A stretch of DNA of 12,948 nucleotides from JBGPJM01 sp041485385 (lineage in GTDB: Bacteria > Planctomycetota > Phycisphaerae > Phycisphaerales > UBA1924), in assembly GCA_041485385.1 (NCBI GenBank), contig JBGPJM010000140.1, positions 1 to 12,948 of the forward strand. The letters run 5' to 3'. Shown piece after piece: positions 1 to 7,422 of this stretch (position 1 is the stretch's first letter; every line of letters starts with the position of its first letter). The translations under genes were made by a program, and so were the position numbers. The notes under the pieces are model-generated. The model had not been told where the DNA came from and searched no databases. It saw only the letters and a list, made by a program, of their open reading frames with translations.

Positions 1-314
1 GCCGCCGATTTGGCTTCTGTTGTTACGGGTAGTACTCGTTCGAGTGTGTCGCAGAAAAGGCACGCGAACCCCTTGTTTGCCGTATTGCCATGCGGGCGCG
101 GTACGGCCAACGGGATGCCCCTGTTGAGCACCTTCTTCGGCCTCCCCTTGGCGGACTTCGCCGGGATCTCCACCTCCCGCCGGTTGTCCTCGATGCTGAG
201 CAGCTTTCCTTTCCGATCAACCACAATCGTGAACGCGACGGGCATCCGCTCGAACGCCGGATCCGCGAGCATTCCCTCCCGCTCCGCCAGTTCGTAGAGT
301 CGCCGCAGGATCAC
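1..314 (-). CDS. cas8c: Cas8c (Csd1), type I-C Cascade large subunit, N-terminal part only
   Basis: This is the 5' part of the large-subunit gene of the type I-C CRISPR surveillance complex; the family recognises the PAM and helps open target DNA. The gene runs off the left edge, leaving 104 codons. It begins with GTG (314-312), overlapping the cas5 TGA in a GTGA junction, which implies translational coupling. The N-terminus reads VILRRLYELAER, like Csd1 proteins that start with a short aliphatic segment followed by LY(E/R)L. Residues 73-96 contain the typical HGNTANKGFACLFCDTLERV region: the G-N-T-x-N motif, the CxxC-like Cys85/Cys88 pair and the DT-LERVLP stretch. Its place after cas3 and cas5 is the standard I-C order. 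I recognised it by family resemblance and gene order; the C-terminal two thirds cannot be judged here. Confidence 0.9.
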   Translation of the reverse strand, partial: MILRRLYELAEREGMLADPAFERMPVAFTIVVDRKGKLLSIEDNRREVEIPAKSAKGRPKKVLNRGIPLAVPRPHGNTANKGFACLFCDTLERVLPVTTEAKSA

Positions 315-1120
315 GCGAGCCCCCCCTTCGCGCTGTCGCCCCAACCCAGCACGCGAACGGGTGGTTCGCCGCTGGGCCCCGAGGCTGCCGTGTCGCAGTG
401 CAGCACACCGCGTTGAACCGCCGCGTCAAAGAACCCGGGAAGGTTCTCTCCGCCCTCACCGAAGCGGATGTCGTACAGCATCAGCCCCAACCCCTGGTTC
501 CAGTCAGCCATGGTCTCTTCGGTCCCGTCCAACGGGGCAAAGTGACACGCGAACTCGCGGCAGCCCAGGTAGGGCCTGTGGAAGCATTGGCCCGCCTCCA
601 CGCGACGAACGAACATCTCGCGGTATTTCACAAACTCCATCGCGTCGGTGCTGTCCGCGAGGTCAACGCTCGCCTCGATCATGTACGCCACGTCGCGCAG
701 CGCCAGGGTGTTCCGCTGCGTCCGGTTCTGGCCGCCCGCGTCCTCCCGACCCGCGGAGTCCACGAGATAAGGCTCAAACGTGTCCGGCTCGTTCATCCAT
801 CCGACCGCGGTCCGCGGCGCGATCTTTCCCTGGATCTCGTTCCGGCGGATTGAAATGGTCGAGTGCGGCGCATGCGGCCCGCGCCAGCCCGACGGCTTGA
901 TCGCGGTGATGCGCCGCACATGCCAGTGGAACGCGGGCATCAGTCTGGGCGCATCCGGCTCGCCGACGGTCCGCTTCTTGAACAGGATCGCGTCGAGCAC
1001 GCCGCGGGCCGCCGAGGGGGTCATGATCGGGTAGGACACCCGCTCGACCTTCAGCTCCGGACGAGTGAAGCAGGCAAGTTCGCCCCAAACCTTCATCTTG
1101 ACGCGGTTGCTGTCGAGCAT
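311..1120 (-). CDS. cas5c: Cas5d, type I-C Cascade subunit and probable crRNA-processing endoribonuclease
   Basis: A 269-residue Cas5 of the I-C type. Type I-C lacks Cas6, and in studied systems Cas5d cuts the pre-crRNA and then stays on the 5' handle in Cascade. Visible family features are the N-terminal strand KVWGELACFTRPELKVERVS (9-28), MTPSAARG (33-40), the basic SIRRNEIQGKIAP segment (90-102), TLALRDVAYMIEA (138-150) and GQCFHRPYLGCREFACHF (177-194). I chose the ATG at 1120: it lies 10 bp past the cas3 stop, after a GGA/GAG-rich stretch. A TTG at 1141 would overlap cas3 and add residues without family resemblance. Two oddities: Leu46 sits where Cas5d proteins often have Tyr or His (AILFKK instead of AI-Y/H-WKP), and about 12 extra residues follow (51-62). 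The Lys-His pair of the Bacillus halodurans enzyme appears as Lys165-Tyr166. These alignments are from memory. Confidence 0.93.
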   Translation of the reverse strand: MLDSNRVKMKVWGELACFTRPELKVERVSYPIMTPSAARGVLDAILFKKRTVGEPDAPRLMPAFHWHVRRITAIKPSGWRGPHAPHSTISIRRNEIQGKIAPRTAVGWMNEPDTFEPYLVDSAGREDAGGQNRTQRNTLALRDVAYMIEASVDLADSTDAMEFVKYREMFVRRVEAGQCFHRPYLGCREFACHFAPLDGTEETMADWNQGLGLMLYDIRFGEGGENLPGFFDAAVQRGVLHCDTAASGPSGEPPVRVLGWGDSAKGGLA

Positions 1121-1130
1121 TCTCGTTCCG

Positions 1131-3356
1131 TCACACAACAAGCGGGCCGGGAGCGCCCCCGATCATCAGCCCCAAATCCTCGTCGTACGGCGCATCGCAG
1201 ATCGTCACGCCGGATATCGTCCGATCATCAAGGGCGCCACCGAGAACGGCAATCTCGCTTGCCCGGAGGTTGACCTGGTACGGGGCCAGCGCCCGGAATG
1301 CGGCGAGGCTCCGATCCGCCCTCAGAACCGCAAGCAGTGTATCAATCGTTCGTTGTTCCGCGCTCCAGCCGCGGACCACCACTGACATACTGTCGTCAGT
1401 GATCAGACGGTATTTGGTCGCCACTTCCGGGAAGTTGAGCGAGTTCCGGAGTCCGTCGATCCCATGCTGGTCCGTGTCCCCGCTGCGGTACAGCCGCCGG
1501 AAATAGGCCCGCATCGACTCCGGATCGTCGATATCCGGCACGCTCCCGGCCGTCAACGCCTCCGCCACCTTGTCGCGCCCGAGCCGATACCAGCCCGGCG
1601 GCATGCGCCTTCCTTCGCTCTCGAACACCACGACCTGCCCGCCGGGCCCTCGGTCGGGGCCGATCAGCAAGCCCTCTCGATTGCACCGCCCCGCGGCCTG
1701 CACGATCGACTCCAGCGGCCCGAGCTCCCGCAACACAAGGGGAAAGTCGATATCCACGCCCGCCTCGATGCACTGGGTCGAGACCAGCAGGCACGGGCGA
1801 CCGTCTCGCAGGCGAGCGACGCACTCGCGCACGATGCGGCGTCGGTGCTGCGGGCACATGTACGTTGAAAGATGGAAGGTGTCCTCCGAAACCAGCCACA
1901 GTTGCCGCAGGGCGGCGAACGCCTCACGCGCGGCGCTGCGAGTGTTGACGATGCAGAGCGAACGCGCTTTGCCTTCTGTCATCCGCGCCGCGACGCGCGG
2001 CCAGTTCCAGGCCTCCTCCTTCGCCCCGGGCTCGCGCGGCCACGTCACGCGCACCCGCCTTAGTCGCTCGAACAGCCGCAGCGATGCCGGCACGATCTCC
2101 CTCACGCTCGTCAGTCCCTCCGGCAGCGCATCGCTCCTTTCCCACGCCGGCTGCGTCGCCGTACACAGCACCACGGTGCATGCCGTCAGCCTCGCGAAAT
2201 CTTCGAGCATCCGGCACGTGGGCGCAACCAGTTCGGGTGGCAGCGTCTGGCACTCGTCAAGGATGACCACGCTTCGCGCGATGTTGTGGATCTTCCGGCA
2301 CCGGCCCGGCTTGCTCGCGAACAGGCTCTCAAAGAACTGCACGTTCGTGGTGACCACGACCGGTGCATCCCAGTTTTCGGCGAGCCGAGCGCGCGCATCG
2401 GTGAACTCCTCTTGCCCGGGGATTGCCTCAGGTTCTGACAGGCTGTGCTGCTCCAGCACGAACCCGGCCGGCAGGCGTTCCCCGCCCATGGCCTCGCGAA
2501 TAACCGCCGCGTTCTGCTCGATGATGCTGAGGTACGGCGCGACGTAGATCACTCGTCGCAGGCCGTGTTGGGCCGCGTGCGAGAGGGCGAACGCCAGCGC
2601 GCTCAGCGTCTTTCCCCCGCCCGTGGGGACCGTCATGGAGAAGAGCCCGGGGACGTTTTGGGCTGCCGCAACTGCTGCTTGCAGGACGTCGGCACGGCAT
2701 GCGCGCACTCGCTCGTCCTTGCATTGTGCCGAGCGAGCGGCCACGTAGCTCAGGACGTCCGTCAGCCGTCCTTCGGCGCCAAGGTCGGTGCAGAAGGTCA
2801 GCGGCGCTCGCCCGGCTGCGCTGCGTTCGGCGGCGCTTGAGTCGAGCCAGTCCGCGTCAACCAGGCAAGAGAAAAGAAGTCGCGTCCAGAGTTCAAGCGC
2901 GGGCTTGTCCGTTGACCGCAGGGCGCCGATCGGCGCGCCGAGTTCCGGACAATCTGCCACGGCGTTCGCCCAGACAGTGGTCGCCACGTCGCGGCCGCCC
3001 GGTCCCGCGACGAGCGTCTTCCATCCCTCAATGTCCGGAAGACCACCGTGGTGACCAGCAATCGCCAGCGAGATGTCCCAGCGTCTCGCGTCAGCCGCCT
3101 TCGCCGCGCCCGCCTGCTTGTGCCATGTGGCCTCGCCCTTCGCACGATGGCCCCGAATGTATTCCTGGAACTCCGCTCGGTACTTGCCGAGGTCATGAAG
3201 GAGTCCGCCGGCGCGGGCTGCCGATTCCAGTTCCGCCCCTCCTGATGCCTCAACAGCAAAGCGCGCAGCTCGCTCGGCCACCCCGCGAAGGTGCGCCGCG
3301 AGCGCTTGCCCAGGTCTTGCCAAATACCTGATCGCACCCCCCGACGTTGTGTCCAT
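1131..3356 (-). CDS. cas3: Cas3, CRISPR-associated HD nuclease-helicase (type I)
   Basis: A 741-residue Cas3, the effector that is recruited after Cascade binds its target, nicks the displaced strand and degrades DNA while translocating. The N-terminal HD nuclease domain shows His22, the LLHDLGK motif (His54-Asp55), His79 and the AGHHGG pair His102-His103. The SF2 helicase part has Walker A PTGGGKT (244-250), motif Ia around VAPYLSIIEQ (272-281), motif II as DECQ (367-370), motif III TAT (399-401), motif V STQCIEAGVDID (526-537) and motif VI QAAGRCNREG (553-562). All key residues look intact, so it should be active. The ATG follows GGAGGAG (3361-3367), and the preceding in-frame codon is TGA, so it cannot start further upstream in this frame. 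It is the first gene of the cas operon, and cas5 begins 10 bp after its stop. Length is normal for I-C Cas3. Confidence 0.97.
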   Translation of the reverse strand: MDTTSGGAIRYLARPGQALAAHLRGVAERAARFAVEASGGAELESAARAGGLLHDLGKYRAEFQEYIRGHRAKGEATWHKQAGAAKAADARRWDISLAIAGHHGGLPDIEGWKTLVAGPGGRDVATTVWANAVADCPELGAPIGALRSTDKPALELWTRLLFSCLVDADWLDSSAAERSAAGRAPLTFCTDLGAEGRLTDVLSYVAARSAQCKDERVRACRADVLQAAVAAAQNVPGLFSMTVPTGGGKTLSALAFALSHAAQHGLRRVIYVAPYLSIIEQNAAVIREAMGGERLPAGFVLEQHSLSEPEAIPGQEEFTDARARLAENWDAPVVVTTNVQFFESLFASKPGRCRKIHNIARSVVILDECQTLPPELVAPTCRMLEDFARLTACTVVLCTATQPAWERSDALPEGLTSVREIVPASLRLFERLRRVRVTWPREPGAKEEAWNWPRVAARMTEGKARSLCIVNTRSAAREAFAALRQLWLVSEDTFHLSTYMCPQHRRRIVRECVARLRDGRPCLLVSTQCIEAGVDIDFPLVLRELGPLESIVQAAGRCNREGLLIGPDRGPGGQVVVFESEGRRMPPGWYRLGRDKVAEALTAGSVPDIDDPESMRAYFRRLYRSGDTDQHGIDGLRNSLNFPEVATKYRLITDDSMSVVVRGWSAEQRTIDTLLAVLRADRSLAAFRALAPYQVNLRASEIAVLGGALDDRTISGVTICDAPYDEDLGLMIGGAPGPLVV

Positions 3357-3393
3357 TCAACTCCTCCATCGTGGCGTGCGCTTCGACGTGCAT
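3250..3393 (-). CDS. Possible 47-residue leader peptide overlapping the start of cas3
   Basis: A short frame starts with ATG at 3393, five bases after AAGGAGG (3399-3405), which is at least as good a ribosome binding site as that of cas3. It runs 107 bases into cas3 in another frame and ends at a TGA at 3252-3250. The product (MHVEAHATMEELNGHN at its start, ASCALCC at its end) resembles nothing I recognise. It has Cys20, Cys43, Cys46 and Cys47, and no membrane segment. Ribosomes initiating here would pass over the cas3 start, so translation could modulate cas3. The overlapping part may only reflect cas3 codons read out of frame, so I give it low weight as a gene. Confidence 0.2.
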   Translation of the reverse strand: MHVEAHATMEELNGHNVGGCDQVFGKTWASARGAPSRGGRASCALCC

Positions 3394-3564
3394 ACGAGCC
3401 TCCTTGCTCAATGAGCACAGGCAGTCTCGCATGCCGGCCGGCTTCGCGCAACCTAACGGAAGCGCAACGGCGCGCGGGGATTAGGTGGGACCCGTATTAG
3501 TCTACTGAACGTCACCAAAAACGCGCAGAAACCATGGGGTATTTCCCGATTTGGGCGCGCAGTC

Positions 3565-3586
3565 GGACATGTCCCGGGGCGGGACA
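3565..3586. promoter_or_regulatory. Overlapping palindromes upstream of cas3, possible operator
   Basis: A perfect 10-bp palindrome GGACATGTCC (3565-3574) overlaps a second inverted repeat, TGTCCCG-ggg-CGGGACA (3570-3586), with 7-bp arms and a 3-base spacer. They lie about 210 bp upstream of the cas3 ATG in an otherwise empty region. Symmetry of this kind suits a dimeric repressor; there is no U-run directly after the hairpin on either strand, so a terminator is less likely. No known operator consensus was matched. Confidence 0.3.
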
Positions 3587-3681
3587 CCCGAGACGATGAA
3601 AAAAGGCGGCTGCGGCGGTACGAACGGCGTGCGACTCCGGCCTTATTTTCAGAACAGGAGGGGCCTTCCCCGGAAGAAGGG

Positions 3682-3714
3682 AGCAGTAAGCAGTGAGCAG
3701 TGAGCAGAAGAGGG
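3682..3714. repeat. Heptamer tandem repeat (AGCAGTG family), copy A
   Basis: Four adjacent heptamers read AGCAGTA, AGCAGTG, AGCAGTG and AGCAGAA, followed by GAGGG. Bases 3689-3714 are identical over 26 bases to the reverse complement of 12175-12200, including the non-heptamer tail AGAAGAGGG. A shared tail points to a dispersed repeat family, not to independent slippage. It resembles in style the short tandem heptamer repeats (STRR) known from cyanobacterial intergenic regions. It sits just past the stop of the TPR gene. Confidence 0.75.
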
Positions 3715-3725
3715 CACCCCACCCT

Positions 3726-6344
3726 CTACCTCCCCAGCACCTTCCTCAGCAGCAGGTGCGGGAACCTCAGGTCGTAGTTCAGCGTCCCCGCCAACTGGAA
3801 GCACGCCTCCCGCAGCTCCGGGTACCGCACCCCCATCGCGCTCAGCAGAATCCGCTTGTTTTCCACCGCCATCGGCAGCTCCATCACGTCATCCAGCTTC
3901 GGCGCGGCTGTCCCGTTCAGCCACGCCGCGCACTGCCGCTCCTCCTTCCCGCCGGCGGCGAGGCGCTCCGCCGCGAGCCCCAGCTCCTTCTCGGCCAACT
4001 CGTGGTCTCCCGCCGACATCGCGGCCAAGTACACCAAAAGGTGGGCGCTCATCCCGTTGAACGACGGGTGCGCGGCCGCGCTCTTCGCCGCGTCGTCCAG
4101 CTTCCCGGCGCAGATCGCCACGTCCAGGGACGGCCCCTCGTCGCCCGACAGGTCGCTCAGGAACTTCACAAGGCCCTGCTCGTTTCCCTTGCAATACTCG
4201 ATGATGGCCATCGCGTAGTTCCGGAAGGCCCCGGCGGCCGCGCTGTTCTCGGCGGCGATCTCCGTGGCAAACCGCTCCACCAGCGCCGTCGCCCCGTTCT
4301 CGCCGCCGCGCTCCCCGGCGCGCCGGAACGTGTAGTAGACCTTCTCCATGGTCACCTCGGGGCCCATCTTGTCGAGGTTCCCCTGGTAGCGCGCCTGGGC
4401 GAGGATCTCGTCGAACTTCCCCAGCGCGTGCAGCGTGTCGCGCTCGTGAGACTCGATCGACGCGTTCGAGGGGTCGATCTGCCGCGCCTGGCGCAGCGAC
4501 GCCAGCGCCTCCTCGAAACGCCCGGTCACGTTCTGGTCATAGGCGAGCGCTCCCAGCGCGTACGCCCTTGCCGCGTTGTCGGCGGCCGCGCCCGCCACGT
4601 TCGCCCCCGCCACACCCCCCGCGCCGGCCTTCGTCCACAGGTCGCGCGCCTCGGCCCGGTCCGGCGTTACCCGCCCGAGGAGGTACGCAAGCGCGGCATC
4701 CCCCGGCGCCGCCGCCAGGAGGGCACGATATTCCGCCGCGAGGTCGTGGTCCGGGTGCGCCCGCTCCATCAGCTCCTGGTAGTGCCGATGCGCCTCGATC
4801 AGCACCGGGCGCCTGGCCAGGAGCGGCTTGATCGTCGCCAGCGCCTCGTCCGGCTTGCTCGTCGCCAGCAGCACCGCGAACCACTCCGCGTTCTCCGGCT
4901 CCAGCGCCACGGCGACCCGGGCCCGCTCGGCCGCGGCCTTGTCCCCCGCCTCGATCGCCACCACCGGCGCCGACTCGACCGGACCCTGGCGCCACAGCGT
5001 CACCCGGCGCTTGCTCAGCTTGCCGGTGCTCTTGGGTGTCTTGACCTGCGTGGGGAAATCCGTGAACTCGTAATCCAGCCCGGAGAACGAGTACAGGTCC
5101 TTCCCCACGTGCAGCGTGCTCCTCCCCCCCGGGCCGCTCCCCGGTGACGGCGAATACAGCGCCGTCTCTTCGCCCACCAGCGCCACCCGGTCGGGGTTGA
5201 TCACGAAGGTGCGATTGAGCATCGGGCGCGAGAGGAACGGCGTCACGATCCGCACGCGAGTCTCCGGGATCGGCACGCCCGGGCTGGTCACCTTCACCGT
5301 TATGTTCCCCTCGTGCACCCGCACCTGGCGTGCGCTCATCGGGGCCAGCACCACCGGCTTCCCGCCCACCTCCACGGTGTACGGCTTCCCCAGCCCGTTC
5401 ACGACCCACACCTTCCGCGAGTTTCCCGCCGATACCGCCACGCCCAGGTACACCGCCAGCGCGATCAACGCCAGCGCCGGAGCGATGAGCATCGCCGCCC
5501 GCGCCCGCCACGGCCGGTCCACCACGCGGTGCCCTCCCTCGCTTGTGATCAGCGCCGACTTGATCTTCTTGCCCGTCCCCGCTTCGGTGAGCCCGCCGTG
5601 CCGCTTCGATGTCTTGATGTACCGCCTATGCCCCTTGTCCCGGCCGGCCTCCGGGAACGCCGCGGCACACCGCTCCAGCAGCTCCAGCGCGTCCTTGTGC
5701 CGGCCCTGGGCCTGGCAGGCCTCGACCGCCAGGTACACCAGGCCGATTTTCTCGCGGTCCTTCTCCTCCAGCACGCGATCGATGGCGGGGCGTGCCTCGT
5801 CCACCGACCCGTGCCGGATCAGGAGAACATCCAGCCGCTCCTGCACCCCGGGATCGGGCCTCAGCGCCAGCGACCGGCGGAACGCGGCCTCGGACTCTTC
5901 GTGGTGCCCGAAGAACGCGTGCGCCTCCGCGAGCACCTGCTGGAAGCCCGCGTCATGGGCCAGCGGCTCGGCCAGGATGGTCGCCACCGCGTTGAAGGAT
6001 TCCTCGTCGTGGTACCCGACGCACGCCGCCACCGCGTCGGTTGCCTTCTCAACGTCCCCGGGCGCCGATTCGCATGTTTCCAGCGCCCCGGCGAGCGCTT
6101 TCTGCTTCCCCTCTTCCCACTTCCTCATCTTCGCCGCCATGTGCTTGCGGCAGCGCGGGCACTCGTCGATGATCCGCTTCTTCGACAGCGGCACCAGCGG
6201 CACAAAGACCAACACGAAGAAGAGCGTCGTGTCGTACGAGCGCAGATCCCCCGCGTGCCCGCAGAACCGGCACACCGATCGGCGGATCCGCATGTTCCGC
6301 TTGCCCCAGTACCACGTCCCGATCCCGTTCACCACGTGCGGCAT
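3726..6344 (-). CDS. Zinc-ribbon and TPR membrane protein of unknown function
   Basis: An 872-residue protein I cannot name. The N-terminus carries two CxxC pairs (Cys25/Cys28 and Cys62/Cys65) that fit a zinc ribbon, with a hydrophobic stretch LFFVLVFVPLVPL (41-53) between them. Residues about 100-235 look like helical TPR-type repeats (FFGHHEESEAAFRRSLALRPD; GRHKDALELLERC). A clear membrane helix follows at about 284-306. Then comes a beta-rich segment (about 310-440; VWVVNGLGKPYTVEVGGKPVVLAP), and a second TPR region from about 455 to 830 (for example TGRFEEALASLRQARQIDPSN). By topology, the first TPR block should be cytoplasmic and the second extracytoplasmic. The ATG at 6344 follows GAGGAGG at good spacing. 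It is flanked by non-coding DNA on both sides and is probably transcribed alone. TPRs suggest a scaffold or assembly role, but no partner is visible. Confidence 0.9.
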   Translation of the reverse strand: MPHVVNGIGTWYWGKRNMRIRRSVCRFCGHAGDLRSYDTTLFFVLVFVPLVPLSKKRIIDECPRCRKHMAAKMRKWEEGKQKALAGALETCESAPGDVEKATDAVAACVGYHDEESFNAVATILAEPLAHDAGFQQVLAEAHAFFGHHEESEAAFRRSLALRPDPGVQERLDVLLIRHGSVDEARPAIDRVLEEKDREKIGLVYLAVEACQAQGRHKDALELLERCAAAFPEAGRDKGHRRYIKTSKRHGGLTEAGTGKKIKSALITSEGGHRVVDRPWRARAAMLIAPALALIALAVYLGVAVSAGNSRKVWVVNGLGKPYTVEVGGKPVVLAPMSARQVRVHEGNITVKVTSPGVPIPETRVRIVTPFLSRPMLNRTFVINPDRVALVGEETALYSPSPGSGPGGRSTLHVGKDLYSFSGLDYEFTDFPTQVKTPKSTGKLSKRRVTLWRQGPVESAPVVAIEAGDKAAAERARVAVALEPENAEWFAVLLATSKPDEALATIKPLLARRPVLIEAHRHYQELMERAHPDHDLAAEYRALLAAAPGDAALAYLLGRVTPDRAEARDLWTKAGAGGVAGANVAGAAADNAARAYALGALAYDQNVTGRFEEALASLRQARQIDPSNASIESHERDTLHALGKFDEILAQARYQGNLDKMGPEVTMEKVYYTFRRAGERGGENGATALVERFATEIAAENSAAAGAFRNYAMAIIEYCKGNEQGLVKFLSDLSGDEGPSLDVAICAGKLDDAAKSAAAHPSFNGMSAHLLVYLAAMSAGDHELAEKELGLAAERLAAGGKEERQCAAWLNGTAAPKLDDVMELPMAVENKRILLSAMGVRYPELREACFQLAGTLNYDLRFPHLLLRKVLGR

Positions 6345-6369
6345 GACAGCAACCTCCTCGGGTTGCGCG

Positions 6370-6417
6370 GCATCGTATCGGAAGCGACGGAGCGACGGAG
6401 CGACGGAGTGACGATGC
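6370..6417. repeat. Octamer tandem array GCGACGGA bounded by an inverted repeat
   Basis: Three exact copies of GCGACGGA (6384-6407) and a degenerate fourth (GTGACGAT, 6408-6415) lie between the DUF1080 and TPR genes. The array is bounded by the 7-bp inverted repeat GCATCGT (6370-6376) and ACGATGC (6411-6417), which overlaps the last unit. It lies 26 bp upstream of the TPR start codon, so it would fall in that gene's leader or promoter. Slippage could change the copy number. Confidence 0.7.
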
Positions 6418-6482
6418 GGGCTTGTTTGCGCTCGGGAGGGCCGGCAGGCATCAGTTCCGGTCCGTGCCGGCCGCCGGGCCGC

Positions 6483-7241
6483 TCACTTCGCGGCCGGACG
6501 TCCCAGCGGCCTCACCCACACGTTCCTGAACCGAGTCAGGTTCCCGTGGTCCTGCAGCATGATCGGCCCCGGCGCATCCGCCTCTTTGTTGATCGCCCCC
6601 CCTGTCGGGCCGTCGATCACCGAGTTGTCCTGGATCAGCACCCCGTTGTGCAGAACCGTCACCCGCGCCTGCTGCGTCCGCTCCCCCAGCGTGCTGAACT
6701 TCGCCGCGTGGAAGATGATGTCGTACGTCTGCCACTGCCCCGGCCCGCGGCACGCGTTCACCAGCGGTTCGCTCTGCCCGTAGATCGCCCCGCATTGGCC
6801 GTTCGGGTAGGTCGAGTTGTTGAACGAATCCAGCACCTGCAGCTCGTAGCGTCCCTGGATATACACCCCCGAGTTCCCGCGACCCTGCCCCTCGCCGTCG
6901 ACCTTCATGGGCGTCGCGAACTCGATGTGGATCTGCGCCGAACCGAACGACTGCCTGGAGACGATCGAGCCCGAGTCGGGCTTCACGGTCATCGCGCCCC
7001 CGGTCTTACCCTCCGCCGTCCACGGCGCCGGCTTGCCCTCCTGCAGCTGCCATTTGTCGAGCGACACCCCGTCGAAGAGGACGATCGCGTCCGACGGCGC
7101 GGGCGTCGGCGGCGCCGCCTCGGGAACCGATCCCGGTGTGACGACCGCCGGTTCGGGCGGATCGATCGAGGAGGCCGCGACGAGCGAACCGGAAACGGCG
7201 AAGAGCGCGATCACGATGGAGCGGGCGGAGCGGGCATTCAT
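6483..7241 (-). CDS. Secreted DUF1080 protein (3-keto-disaccharide hydrolase domain family)
   Basis: A 252-residue protein of the DUF1080 family (Pfam PF06439, now named 3-keto-disaccharide hydrolase), a concanavalin-like beta-sandwich very common in Planctomycetes and Bacteroidetes and linked to 3-keto-glycoside breakdown. Residues 1-24 (MNARSARSIVIALFAVSGSL) form a signal peptide without a lipobox Cys, so export to the periplasm or outside is likely. A Pro/Ala-rich linker follows. The domain starts at about residue 50 with DAIVLFDGVSLDKWQ and contains the typical NSGVYIQGRYELQVLDSF segment, the CGAIYGQ turn, the WQTYDI strand and the closing LTRFRNVWVRPLG. I chose the ATG at 7241, preceded by GGAGA; the frame stays open to 7784 but that extension has no secretion signal or family resemblance. 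A TATAAC at 7267-7272 (minus strand) might be a -10 element. It stands alone, so substrate and pathway are unknown. Confidence 0.93.
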   Translation of the reverse strand: MNARSARSIVIALFAVSGSLVAASSIDPPEPAVVTPGSVPEAAPPTPAPSDAIVLFDGVSLDKWQLQEGKPAPWTAEGKTGGAMTVKPDSGSIVSRQSFGSAQIHIEFATPMKVDGEGQGRGNSGVYIQGRYELQVLDSFNNSTYPNGQCGAIYGQSEPLVNACRGPGQWQTYDIIFHAAKFSTLGERTQQARVTVLHNGVLIQDNSVIDGPTGGAINKEADAPGPIMLQDHGNLTRFRNVWVRPLGRPAAK

Positions 7242-7422
7242 GGGTGTTCTCCGTGGAGTTACCGGGGTTATACCAGAAGCGGAGGCGGTTCGAGCGAGAG
7301 AGGAGACCGGACGCATTCCGGGCGGGATGACAGATATCGAAAACTGAAGTGAAACGACCCTGACGGCCGAGGATTGTCCTGCCGAGTCCCGATGACGGTT
7401 TTTCAACCCAAGGAGGCCGGCC

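Larger units (their letters stand above)
3394..3725. other. Non-coding region upstream of the cas operon
   Basis: This 332-base stretch separates the end of the TPR gene from the cas3 region. It should carry the cas promoter on the minus strand and the 3' end of the TPR transcript. It is more AT-rich in places (around 3496-3550 and 3595-3605). It holds two overlapping palindromes (3565-3586), an A6 run at 3600-3605 that reads T6 on the minus strand, and a heptamer repeat (3682-3709). No convincing -35/-10 pair, CRISPR repeat or tRNA was found. An 89-codon minus-strand frame (3453-3722) translates the heptamer repeat and has no family resemblance. Confidence 0.6.

Noticed and set aside
3453..3722. 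89-codon minus-strand frame upstream of cas3.
   Set aside because: Its start translates the heptamer repeat (LLLTAHCLLL), it has no ribosome binding site I trust, and it shows no family resemblance.
3394..3725. CRISPR array or leader next to cas3.
   Set aside because: The only repeats are 7-base tandem units without spacers; no 30-37 base repeats with regular spacing are present anywhere in the window.
3693..5147. Plus-strand open frame of 484 codons.
   Set aside because: Antisense shadow of the TPR gene, very rich in Arg/Gln/Val/Leu, starting inside a tandem repeat.
5313..7352. Plus-strand open frame of 679 codons across the TPR and DUF1080 genes.
   Set aside because: Arg/His/Pro-rich antisense shadow of two well-supported minus-strand genes; stop codons are rare antisense to GC-rich codons.
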